Shown: positions 10,003 through 18,527 of the stretch, piece after piece
Position numbering within the stretch: the first letter of the stretch is position 1
Layout: each line of letters begins with the position of its first letter
Assembly (NCBI GenBank): GCA_947307255.1
Contig: CAMZIO010000005.1
Coordinates: 1-64,000 of the forward strand
From: an uncultured Clostridia bacterium
Lineage (GTDB): Bacteria > Bacillota > Clostridia > Oscillospirales > Oscillospiraceae
Direction: 5' to 3'
Length of the DNA stretch: 64,000 nt
Notes under the pieces: generated by a model
The model's input: the letters and a program-made list of their open reading frames with translations, nothing else
Database searches by the model: none
Told to the model about the DNA's origin: nothing
Made by a program: the position numbers and the translations under genes

Positions 10003-10713
10003 TCATTTTGTCGAATTGAACAAAGAAACGCTTTCTGCTATGTGCAAAACGACGCCTTTTTCAAGCGTGCTGTTGATCGTAAACACAACGCCCTGCGATT
10101 CATCAATCCAAATGAGATTGCTTGTGCCAGAGTCGCTAATCGGATAATAATCTGCAGTCATTCCGTTGACCGTGCATGGCTCCGATACGGGGACGGGTTC
10201 GTCGTCATATCCGCCAATTTGTACCTGCGTATCAGCGCTTGCTTGTTTATAGTCGAAAGAGAGCATCTCGCCTGTGCTGGAATTGAGATACATATAGAGA
10301 ACCCAGCCGTCAAACTCCACTCTTTCATCCAAAGCAAAGCCTTCAGGTAGCCATGTCGGAGCATATTCTGGAAGCGGATTTTCAGCCTGGACAAAGAAAC
10401 GATAGACCACGCTGTGCTCATACACTTCGTGAACCCATGTGATAACAGCCGCTTGGACGGTAGGGCTGACCGCCATCAGAGCGCCTAACGAAAGGGTGAG
10501 CATCAGCAAGATCACGGCAGCGGCATAGGCAATACGCTTCCAGACAGGACGGTGCTGACGCTTCACCCAGCCGTTCGGATCGTTGAGCATCGCGGTCATC
10601 TGCCGTCGCAGGCGCAGGGAAGCGTCAACAGGCGTCGTGTCGTTCAGTTCTGCCTCAAACTCAGCCGCTGCAGCATCCAACAGAAAGTCGCGCAGGATCG
10701 CATCTTCCGTCAT
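10003..10713 (-). CDS. DUF4367-type anti-sigma-like membrane protein
   Basis: Single TM, C-terminal LPEYAPTWLPEGFALDERVE...IWIDESQGVVFTINSTL; 4-bp overlap with sigma factor gene. Confidence 0.75.
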   Translation of the reverse strand: MTEDAILRDFLLDAAAAEFEAELNDTTPVDASLRLRRQMTAMLNDPNGWVKRQHRPVWKRIAYAAAVILLMLTLSLGALMAVSPTVQAAVITWVHEVYEHSVVYRFFVQAENPLPEYAPTWLPEGFALDERVEFDGWVLYMYLNSSTGEMLSFDYKQASADTQVQIGGYDDEPVPVSEPCTVNGMTADYYPISDSGTSNLIWIDESQGVVFTINSTLEKGVVLHIAESVSLFNSTK

Positions 10714-11234
10714 ACCGTATAGCCCCCCTTCCTCAGTTTTTCCGCGAAAAGCGCCCGACCTCGAGATATGCGCGTATCCACCGCACGTTCGGATAGTCCG
10801 AGCGCCGTGGCAATCTCCCGTGTCGTCCGTTCTTCCACAAGCCGCATTTCCAAAACAACGCGATAGGTTTCGGACATGGATCGAATCATATCGACAATGG
10901 AGGCGCTGTCATCACCGTATACCGCGCCTTCTTCCGCGAGCGATTCGTCGAACGGGATTTCCTTGCCGTGCTTCCGAAGGAGTGTCAGCGCCTCGTTCTT
11001 TACTATAACAACGAGATAAGCGCCCCTTTTCTTACAAGGAATTTCAATAATTTTTGAAAAATGATCAATCACCCGTATCCATGCGTTTTGAACGGCGTCT
11101 TCGGCTGACGCCGGATTGGAGGGGAAGTATCGCCGCGCAACCCGCAACATCGCGTCCTGATACTGCATATACAGGTCATATAGCGCCTTGCGATCTTCCT
11201 CGTCCGAGAGCATGGAGAGAAGCATGGTGAGCAT
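10710..11234 (-). CDS. ECF-type RNA polymerase sigma factor
   Basis: sigma2 (AEDAVQNAWIRVI) and sigma4 (TTREIATALGLSERAVDTRISRGRALF) regions. Confidence 0.88.
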   Translation of the reverse strand: MLTMLLSMLSDEEDRKALYDLYMQYQDAMLRVARRYFPSNPASAEDAVQNAWIRVIDHFSKIIEIPCKKRGAYLVVIVKNEALTLLRKHGKEIPFDESLAEEGAVYGDDSASIVDMIRSMSETYRVVLEMRLVEERTTREIATALGLSERAVDTRISRGRALFAEKLRKGGYTV

Positions 11235-11266
11235 TGCATTTACCTCGTTGCAAAAAAGTCAGAATA

Positions 11267-11294
11267 AGTATAACACAACCACGTAATATGGCAA
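11267..11294 (-). promoter_or_regulatory. Candidate promoter for the sigma factor operon
   Basis: Minus strand TTGCCA-N16-TATACT. Confidence 0.5.
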
Positions 11295-11490
11295 GGACCT
11301 CAAAGGGCAGCGTTACCATCTTGTATCCCGCACGCTCGGCTGTCCGGGCGCGACGGGTGCGCAGCCGTGGTACGCCGACGCGATGGCATTGGCGTCTCGG
11401 ATGCAGATCGCCCCGGCGGGCGTGAACCCGAACGCCGACTGCCCGCGCAGCGACGTGGTGCAGTTTATCTACCCGGCGCTGAAAAAGTGA
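11287..11490 (+). pseudogene. Remnant of an S-layer-homology (SLH) domain C-terminus
   Basis: Frame ending TGA at 11488-11490 reads GATGAQPWYADAMALASRMQIAPAGVNPNADCPRSDVVQFIYPALKK; no start and no upstream coding body. Confidence 0.55.
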
Positions 11491-11514
11491 AACAGTGAAA
11501 GTTAACACAAAGTG

Positions 11515-11554
11515 AAAATAGGGACGCGAGCAGACCGCTTGCGTCCCTATTTTT
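11515..11554. terminator. Intrinsic terminator
   Basis: AAAATAGGGACGCgagcagaccgcttGCGTCCCTATTTTT. Confidence 0.8.
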
Positions 11555-11630
11555 CATTTTTCAGTATTCCGTTGCAGCAACGGAGGCGGGATGTCCGGCT
11601 ATTCAACAGCCGGCCGATACGGCGAAGCCG

Positions 11631-13067
11631 TTACTTTTTCCACGTCGATGGGATCAGAAGAATGAACAGCGGCATGATTTCCAAACGGCCGAGCAGCATC
11701 GTCAGTGTCAGCATCAGCTTGCTGGGTGAGGAGAGGAAGGCAAAGGTGCGCGTCGGACCGATCAGACCAAAGCCCGGGCCGACGTTGGAGATCGTCGTAA
11801 GCGCCGCGCTGAGCGAGGTTTCCAGATCCAGACCGTCGAGAGAAACGACCGCAGCGGCGGCAATGAGAATCACGACGTAGGCAAAAAAGAACACGGATAC
11901 GGAGGAGGCCGTTCGCTCCTCCACGCGTGCGCCGTCGAGCATCAAGGGGCGCACCTCCCGCGTGTGCAGGATGCGGCGCAGCTCGCGCTTGAGTGATTTG
12001 AAGAGAATCACGATGCGCGCGATTTTTACGCCGCCGGCGGTGGAGCCGGCGCAGCCGCCCACGAGCATCACCAGCAGCAGAATCATCTTGGAAAAGCGCG
12101 GCCAAAGATCAAAGTCCGCCGTAGCGTAACCCGTGGTCGTCATCAGGGTAACGACCTGGAACGCAGCCTGTGAAAATCCATCGTAGAGGCCCTTCCCGGC
12201 GCGGAAGATCAGATCTGCCGCGATGAGTGCGACGGCGCCGAGCGTTACGCCGGAGTAGACGCGCAGCTCCTCACTGCCCAAAGCCTCGCGGAACTGCCGC
12301 CGGTGCAGTTGAAAGAGCACGCTGAAATTGACCGCGGAGACGAACATGAACGCCACGATGATCCAATTGATCGCCTCAGAGTGGTAGTAAGCGATGCTCG
12401 CGTCTCGCACGGAAAAGCCGCCGGTGGAGATGGTGGTAAAGGCGGTGGTCAAGCTGTCAAACAGGGGCATACCGGCGACCCACAGAAGAAGTGTCTGCGC
12501 GAGCGTCAGCACGATGTAGATCGTATACAGGGCGCGCGCCGTTTCGCTGGTTTTGGGGTGCAGCTTGGAACTGATCGGTCCGGGGCTTTCAGCTTTCATC
12601 AGATTGACGCTGCCCTCGCCCAGCGACGGCAGCAGCGCCAGCATCAGCACCAGAACGCCCATGCCGCCCAGCCATTGGGTTTCCGCGCGCCAGAATTGCA
12701 GTGAGCGCGGCAGTGCGGCAGGGGAGGAGACAATCGTCGCCCCGGTGGTGGTGAAGCCGGACACGGTTTCGAATACGGCGTCGATATAGGAAAACCCGTG
12801 GAGCGCATAGGGCATCGCACCGAGCAGCGAAATAGCGATCCAGCACAGCGCCACGGCCGCGAAGCCGTCGCGCGTTTGCAGGCGGCGGTTTGTAATGTTG
12901 CACTGCGAGAACGCGGCGCTTAAAAGCATACAGGCGGCAATGGCGGCTAAAAAGCCGCGCGTGTCCGCCCAGCCTGCCGGCAGCGCGATGGCCAGACAGG
13001 GGAGCATACAGACCGCCTCGATCCGGAGGATCAGGCCGACCATGCGGGCAATGAGATTGCGATTCAT
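11631..13067 (-). CDS. trkH: Trk potassium uptake protein TrkH family
   Basis: Multi-TM; TTTGATI and GGCAGSTAGGVKIARI selectivity-loop/TM motifs. Confidence 0.93.
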   Translation of the reverse strand: MNRNLIARMVGLILRIEAVCMLPCLAIALPAGWADTRGFLAAIAACMLLSAAFSQCNITNRRLQTRDGFAAVALCWIAISLLGAMPYALHGFSYIDAVFETVSGFTTTGATIVSSPAALPRSLQFWRAETQWLGGMGVLVLMLALLPSLGEGSVNLMKAESPGPISSKLHPKTSETARALYTIYIVLTLAQTLLLWVAGMPLFDSLTTAFTTISTGGFSVRDASIAYYHSEAINWIIVAFMFVSAVNFSVLFQLHRRQFREALGSEELRVYSGVTLGAVALIAADLIFRAGKGLYDGFSQAAFQVVTLMTTTGYATADFDLWPRFSKMILLLVMLVGGCAGSTAGGVKIARIVILFKSLKRELRRILHTREVRPLMLDGARVEERTASSVSVFFFAYVVILIAAAAVVSLDGLDLETSLSAALTTISNVGPGFGLIGPTRTFAFLSSPSKLMLTLTMLLGRLEIMPLFILLIPSTWKK

Positions 13068-13070
13068 AGC

Positions 13071-14429
13071 TTAACGCTCCATTATATCGTTAAGATCGTG
13101 TAAAAACAGCTTGCGCGCCGTAACGATTACCCGGTCGCCCGCGTGGATCTGGGCATTGCCGTCGGGGATGGCGACCTTGCCGTCATGCACGATGGCAGCC
13201 ACCAAAAGCCCGCGCTTGAGACGCAGATTCTTCAGCGGCGTATCGAGGAAATGCGTCTTTTCGGAGGCAATGAATTCCACGGCCTCGATTGCACCGCCGA
13301 GAATGCGGTGCAGGCTCTCCACCGCGCTGCCCTGGGAATTGGCAAGGCCGCGCACGTAGCTTGCAATATAACTGGCGGTGATGTCCTTCGGGCTGATGAT
13401 CGTCTGAAGGCCGAGGTGCTGGAGCGTGTCGGCATAATTCGGACGGGACATCTTGGGCAGTACCTTTTTTACCCCGGCCTGCTGCGCGGAAAGCGACATG
13501 AGCAGGTTTTCCTCGTCCCGTCCGGTCAGCGAAACGAAGGCGTCGCAGTCAAACAGGCCCTCGGTCGCAATCAGCTCCTGATCGGTGCCGTCCCCCTCCA
13601 AAACGGTTGCCTTGGGCAGCTTTTCCGCCAACGCCAGGCACCGCTCGGCGTTACGCTCCACGATCGTAAGCTGCGCGCCGGTGCTCTCCATCGCCCAGGC
13701 GAGATAGAGGGCAATGCGTCCACCGCCCAGTACGCTCACGCGTTTGATCTGCGGCATTTGCCGCGCCGCGCTGCCCAACACGCGCGGCGTCTCCGCCGGC
13801 GAGCCGATGGCGTAGAGCAGATCACCCGGCTGGGGTACGAAATCGCCCTGCGGCACGACGATCTCGCTGCCGCACTTGGCAGCGCAGATCAGCACGCTGC
13901 CGGATAGCCTGCGGTTGAATTCGTGCAAGGGAATACCCGCCATGGGGCTGCTCTGATCCAACTGGAAGCCGATCAGTTCGATTTGCCCGCGGGCAAAGGT
14001 CTCCACGCTGAACGCGGCGGGGACGCGCAGGATCCGCGCGATCTCCTGCGCGGCGGCGTATTCGGGGTTGATGATCATGTCCAGCCCGATTTCCCGGCGC
14101 AGGATCGGCGCATCGCGGAAATATTCCGGATTGCGCACGCGCGCCACCGTGTGCCTGGCGCCCAGCTTTTTTGCCATCAGGCAGCAGATCAGATTGACCT
14201 CGTCGTCCATCGTAACCGCGATCACCAGATCGGCGTCGCGCACGCCTGCGCGCAGCAGCGTGCTGGCGCAGGCGCCGTTGTCCTCAACGCAAAAACCGTC
14301 GAGCAGGCTGTTGGCCCGTTCCAGCGCGGCGGCATTCGTATCGATCAGAATCAGATCGTGGTTTTCACCCTGCATTTGGCGGGCGATTTCCAGGCCGACC
14401 TTTCCCATCCCAACAATGATGATTTTCAT
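13071..14429 (-). CDS. trkA: Trk system potassium transport protein TrkA (two RCK domains)
   Basis: MKIIIVGMGKVG Rossmann motif repeated (SVLGGGRIAL), two TrkA_C regions. Confidence 0.95.
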   Translation of the reverse strand: MKIIIVGMGKVGLEIARQMQGENHDLILIDTNAAALERANSLLDGFCVEDNGACASTLLRAGVRDADLVIAVTMDDEVNLICCLMAKKLGARHTVARVRNPEYFRDAPILRREIGLDMIINPEYAAAQEIARILRVPAAFSVETFARGQIELIGFQLDQSSPMAGIPLHEFNRRLSGSVLICAAKCGSEIVVPQGDFVPQPGDLLYAIGSPAETPRVLGSAARQMPQIKRVSVLGGGRIALYLAWAMESTGAQLTIVERNAERCLALAEKLPKATVLEGDGTDQELIATEGLFDCDAFVSLTGRDEENLLMSLSAQQAGVKKVLPKMSRPNYADTLQHLGLQTIISPKDITASYIASYVRGLANSQGSAVESLHRILGGAIEAVEFIASEKTHFLDTPLKNLRLKRGLLVAAIVHDGKVAIPDGNAQIHAGDRVIVTARKLFLHDLNDIMER

Positions 14430-15280
14430 GTTTGATTCTCCTGTTTGTCGTTTCGCAGGCTGAGCAGCACACCGCTGAACTCAGCGCCCAGAATAAGCAT
14501 ATTGGCGGCAAGGTATAGCCACAGCAGCAACACGATCACCGTGCCGATGGAGCCGTAGATGCGCGAGTAATTGGCGGCTCTTTCTACGTAGAGTGAAAAA
14601 AGAAGCGAAAGCCCGATCCACGTCATCAGCGACGTCAGCACGCCCGGCCAGATGGCGCGCAGCGAGCGCGCGTCGTCGTGTGCCAGCACGTGCAGCATGG
14701 AAATGAGGAAAAACCCGATAACGCCCAGTAGAAAGAAGCGGACCGTTCCCCACAGGTGAATGGAGCTTTCATTAAGATAGATATAGCGGGCCAGGAAGCG
14801 CAGCAGGCGCTTGCCCACCACCGAGAAGACCAGAGAGAGCACCAGCGTAACGATCAGCAGCAGCGTGTAGAGCATCACCTTGCACTGGTAGCGCACGAAA
14901 TGCGTCGGCATTCCGATGTTATACGCCTTGCGCACCGAGGCGAAAAGCGCATTGGCGGCGCGATAGGGGAAGAAGATCGAAAACACGAGGCTAAAACCCA
15001 GCAATGCCGTGCTCGATTCGGCGGAGACGTAGTATAAGTATTGCACGATTACGTCCACGACCTCCTGCGGGGCGATGACGGAGAGCATTCCGATCAGACT
15101 GTCCATATCAAACGAAATCACACCGACCAGATTGCTCAGAAAGATCAGGATCGGGAACAGCGCAAAGAGCAGGTAATAGGTCAACGCCGCGCTGTCGCGT
15201 GCGACGTGATGATCAAAATAACGCCGGATCAGCAGGGAAAGCCCGCGCAGGAAACGGTGCTTTTCCAGATAGGCAGACAC
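14426..15280 (-). CDS. YihY/BrkB-family membrane protein
   Basis: DSAALTYYLLFALFPILIFLSNL and multi-TM YihY pattern. Confidence 0.9.
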   Translation of the reverse strand: MSAYLEKHRFLRGLSLLIRRYFDHHVARDSAALTYYLLFALFPILIFLSNLVGVISFDMDSLIGMLSVIAPQEVVDVIVQYLYYVSAESSTALLGFSLVFSIFFPYRAANALFASVRKAYNIGMPTHFVRYQCKVMLYTLLLIVTLVLSLVFSVVGKRLLRFLARYIYLNESSIHLWGTVRFFLLGVIGFFLISMLHVLAHDDARSLRAIWPGVLTSLMTWIGLSLLFSLYVERAANYSRIYGSIGTVIVLLLWLYLAANMLILGAEFSGVLLSLRNDKQENQT

Positions 15281-15500
15281 GCGGCAGCCACCTCCTTTGG
15301 AAAAATCGACTTATTCTATCACACCGCGCGGTGAAAAGAAAGAGAATATTGTATGTTTTTGTGCGCAAAGAGGACGGAGAAAAGAAGACGGAATTTGTGC
15401 TATTTTGCCGAATAGAACACCGTTTTGTCAAAATAACGCTTGTTTTTCGCCTGATTTGCTGATATACTCAATCCATTGATGATTTGGAGGACCGGATGAA

Positions 15501-17375
15501 ATGCGGCACATACGCAACATCTTTTTGGCAGGGGCGGAAGCAAGCCGGACGGAAACTGCGCTGCATCATATCTATTTCTCGCTTCTTCTGACCGCGCTGG
15601 GTGTCGGCGTCGGCGCGCTGACGCTGTTTATCACCGCATACGCCTATGCTTCGTTTGACCCGCAGGAGATGCTAAGCCGCTACTTTGGCACTCCGGTGCT
15701 GCTGGCGCTCAACGTGCTGCCGGCAGTGGTGCTGATCTGGACAGGCTATTTTCTCTTCCGCCGCGCATGGGCGGCCTATCTGTTTTCGGCTCTCCCCTGC
15801 ATAGGGATGACGCTGGTCAACTACTATAAGATAAAGCTGCGCGGCGACCCTTTTTTAGCGGCGGATCTGCGTCTGATCCGTACGGCGGGGGGGATCGTCG
15901 GGCACTATACGCCGGAGCTTACCGACACGGTGATCCGGGCGCTCGTCGCGGCGGGGGCGTTGTTGCTGCTTGCGATCCTTTTGCTGCGCAACGGCGTGCG
16001 CAGCGCACGGATTCGCTTCGTGGGGCTGACGCTTATTTTTGCGCTCGGCTGGACGCTGTTCGTACACTGTTATACGGACCCGACGCTCTATCAGAACACG
16101 GCGGAGGATTCGCAGATCAACCGCTGGTCGGACGTGGAAGCGTTTCTTACGCACGGCTTTTGCTATCCGTTTTTGCACAGTATGCCGGAGATGTTCCCGC
16201 AGCCCGTGTCGGGCTACGACGCCCGGCAGGCGGCAGAACTGCTGGACTCCTTCCGCGACGCCAAGATCTCACAGCCCAAACGGGTGCAGGTGGTCGGCGT
16301 GATGCTGGAGGCGTTTTCTGATCTGACGGACTTTTCGGCAATGGACGATCAGACGGACGTGCAGGAAATCTATGCCCCGCTGCACGAGCTGGAGGCGCGC
16401 TCCATCTCCGGCAACCTGCTGACGAATATTTTCGCCGGTGGTACGGTGGACAGCGAGTGGGGCTTTTTGAGCGGATACAGCCACCACGATGAGTTTCGCG
16501 CTGACGTGGATTCCTACGTGCGCTATTTTAAGTCGCAGGGCTATCGCACTCTGTACCGGCACCCTGGTTACGGCTGGTTTTATAACCGCAGCAACGTCAA
16601 CAGGTATCTCGGCTTTGATCAAAGCGCCTTTAACGAGGATACGTTCGGCGCGCTGGTCGAGATAAACGAGGCGCTGTATCGCTCCGACGGGATCCTGTTC
16701 GACTATTTGCTTGCCGATTTGGACACACACAACGGGAAGGATGCGCCGCTGTTTCTGTTCTCCGTTACATATCAGAATCACGGCCCCTATTACGCCGCCG
16801 CCAGTTGGGCGGAGTATATCGACCGCGAGGCGTGCGACTGGTCGGATGAAACGGTCAATATCCTCAACAACTACCTCGTCGGCATCAAGGAGACGGTAAC
16901 GCAGCTGGTGCGCTTTACAGACGAACTGGAGCAGCAGGATCAGCCGATCGTACTGGTGGCCTTTGGCGACCATAAGCCGTGGCTCGGCAACGACAACTCC
17001 GTCTACCGGGAGCTTGGCGTCAGCTTTGATTTTACGACGTGGGAGGGTTTTACCAATTATTACGGCACGCCGTATCTGATTTGGGCGAACAGCGCGGCGA
17101 AAAAAACGCTGGGGCGCGACTTTTTGGGCGAAGGCGGGGATATGTCGCCCTGCCTGCTTATGCCGGCACTGTTTGATGCGTGCGGCTGGAAGGGCCCGGC
17201 GTTTATGCAGCTTGCACGCCAGATGCGCGCCTATACGCCGCTGCTGCACACGCAGGGCATCTTTTGGGAGGATGGCGTGCTGACTGATACGCTTACACCC
17301 GATGCGCAGGAGGCGTACCGCGGCTTCCGGTCGGCAGAATTCTACCGGGAGAACCACGCACTGGAGATGCACTGA
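15501..17375 (+). CDS. LTA synthase-family (sulfatase-fold) membrane protein
   Basis: N-terminal TM segments; GGTVDSEWGFLSGY and HPGYGWFYNRSNVNRYLGFD; FGDHKPWLG. Confidence 0.88.
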   Translation: MRHIRNIFLAGAEASRTETALHHIYFSLLLTALGVGVGALTLFITAYAYASFDPQEMLSRYFGTPVLLALNVLPAVVLIWTGYFLFRRAWAAYLFSALPCIGMTLVNYYKIKLRGDPFLAADLRLIRTAGGIVGHYTPELTDTVIRALVAAGALLLLAILLLRNGVRSARIRFVGLTLIFALGWTLFVHCYTDPTLYQNTAEDSQINRWSDVEAFLTHGFCYPFLHSMPEMFPQPVSGYDARQAAELLDSFRDAKISQPKRVQVVGVMLEAFSDLTDFSAMDDQTDVQEIYAPLHELEARSISGNLLTNIFAGGTVDSEWGFLSGYSHHDEFRADVDSYVRYFKSQGYRTLYRHPGYGWFYNRSNVNRYLGFDQSAFNEDTFGALVEINEALYRSDGILFDYLLADLDTHNGKDAPLFLFSVTYQNHGPYYAAASWAEYIDREACDWSDETVNILNNYLVGIKETVTQLVRFTDELEQQDQPIVLVAFGDHKPWLGNDNSVYRELGVSFDFTTWEGFTNYYGTPYLIWANSAAKKTLGRDFLGEGGDMSPCLLMPALFDACGWKGPAFMQLARQMRAYTPLLHTQGIFWEDGVLTDTLTPDAQEAYRGFRSAEFYRENHALEMH

Positions 17376-17395
17376 GCCGACGAGACGATCTGATC

Positions 17396-17433
17396 ACGGG
17401 GCGTTCACCTCTGCAGGGAGGGGGACGCCCCGT
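17396..17433 (+). terminator. Candidate intrinsic terminator
   Basis: ACGGGGCGTtcacctctgcagggagggggACGCCCCGT then TTT. Confidence 0.5.
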
Positions 17434-17680
17434 TTGCCGTTCGGCGCTGAAAGGAAGGCTGCGGTGTAAAGACCCTGCCCTTGTCCGGATGAAGGAGCGC
17501 AAAGAAAACTTGCATAATTCGTTTGTTATGGAAACGAAAAGGAAAAAATGCTCGTAAAACCACAAAAATATAGAAATTATGTAAATTATAGAATGGGGGA
17601 GGAAAAGGGTAACAGTTTGTCATGATCCGGCTAAACGGTATGCCTGGAGGCGTAAAATGGGGAGATATAGCGGAATCGTT

Positions 17681-17710
17681 TGTGGAAAAAACTGTGGAAA
17701 CTGTGGATAA
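17681..17710 (+). promoter_or_regulatory. Cluster of three DnaA-box-like sites
   Basis: TGTGGAAAA, TGTGGAAAC, TGTGGATAA (perfect reverse of TTATCCACA) in the same orientation within 30 bp. Confidence 0.5.
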
Positions 17711-17908
17711 CTCTTTGTACAAGACCATTATGTAAAAAATTATGTAAACTGAACTGAATTCGGCTAAAGCGTGAAAAAAACGGTCGGGAAAGATTGGGAA
17801 AAAGAAAACGAACGCCACCTTTTAGCGATTTTCAGAGAATAATGGGAATGTCAAACGGCGTCGAATTACCGGAGAAAGAGAAGGATTGGGTCGAAATAAT
17901 TTGCAAGT

Positions 17909-17936
17909 TTGAAGTCGTGAATACAAATAGTATAAT
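17909..17936 (+). promoter_or_regulatory. Promoter of candidate ncRNA
   Basis: TTGAAG-N16-TATAAT. Confidence 0.6.
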
Positions 17937-17942
17937 GTCGCC

Positions 17943-18150
17943 CCTCGTGGGGGAGCGACCGTTGGATCGGGCGAAAGCACCTGCGCAGAAACGGGGGACT
18001 CTTTGCCGCAAAGAACGTCGGAGGCTGCGCATACGCGTACCGACAGGACCTGCGGCAGACGCCACTCGGCAGGGAAGAGAGACAACCGTCCTGTTTGCGC
18101 CGCGGCGCAAATCTAATAAAAAACGACGTGCCGAAACACGTCGTTTTTTA
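17943..18150 (+). ncRNA. Candidate 6S-like structured RNA (~205 nt)
   Basis: Bounded by promoter and terminator, no good ORF; long-range pairing GCGCA.AAAC..GG with CC..GTTTGCGC, CTCTT with AAGAG, GCCGCA with TGCGGC, and inner GTCGG...CCGAC hairpin. Confidence 0.45.
18118..18149 (+). terminator. Intrinsic terminator of candidate ncRNA
   Basis: AAAAAACGACGTGccgaaaCACGTCGTTTTTT. Confidence 0.85.
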
Positions 18151-18277
18151 TGCGACAACCAAATAAGAATCCCGCACACAGGAAAAGCCGGAATGATGCA
18201 CCCGCGACCAAGCAAAGGCGAAGGGAGCCGCGCGCGAGTACGTCAGCGCTTCAGCACGCAAAGTACGCCTCCAAACA

Positions 18278-18306
18278 AAAACCGACGCCTTTCGACGTCG
18301 GTTTTT
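18278..18306 (-). terminator. Intrinsic terminator downstream of tRNA-Thr
   Basis: AAAACCGACGcctttcgaCGTCGGTTTTT. Confidence 0.75.
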
Positions 18307-18309
18307 GTC

Positions 18310-18385
18310 TGGAGCTTCTGGCCGGATTCGAACCGGCGACCTACTGATTACGAATCAGTTGCGCTACCAGCTGCGCTACAGAAGC
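18310..18385 (-). tRNA. tRNA-Thr(CGT), encoded CCA
   Basis: Reverse complement GCTTCTGTAGCGCAGC...ACTGATTCGTAATCAGT...GGTTCGAATCC...CAGAAGCTCCA. Confidence 0.95.
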
Positions 18386-18527
18386 GTACCCGGCTCTTTC
18401 AAGAGCCGAGGTGTATTGTAGCATACTTTTCTTAGCTCGTCAACACAAAACTTCATAAACTTTCTTTCTTTTTATCCCGGCAGAAGCGCTCTGCGCTGTG
18501 TCTGGCAGCCGGGAGAGGAGACAGGCG

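Noticed and set aside
17681-17710. Interpretation as the chromosomal replication origin
   Set aside because: No dnaA/dnaN/rpmH neighbours and no clear strand switch here; kept only as a DnaA-box cluster finding
17937-17975. GTCGCCCCTCGTGGGGGAGCGACCGTTGGAT resembles a type I-C CRISPR repeat (GTCGC..stem..GTGGATTGAAA)
   Set aside because: Single degenerate copy, no spacers, no second repeat, no cas genes in the window, and it overlaps the promoter/start of the candidate ncRNA
18105-18347. Small ORFs (17794..18435, 18150..18347) across the ncRNA/tRNA-Thr region
   Set aside because: Overlap terminators and a tRNA on the opposite strand; no RBS or coding signature; FWPDSNRRPTDYESVALPAALQ is a tRNA read-through artefact
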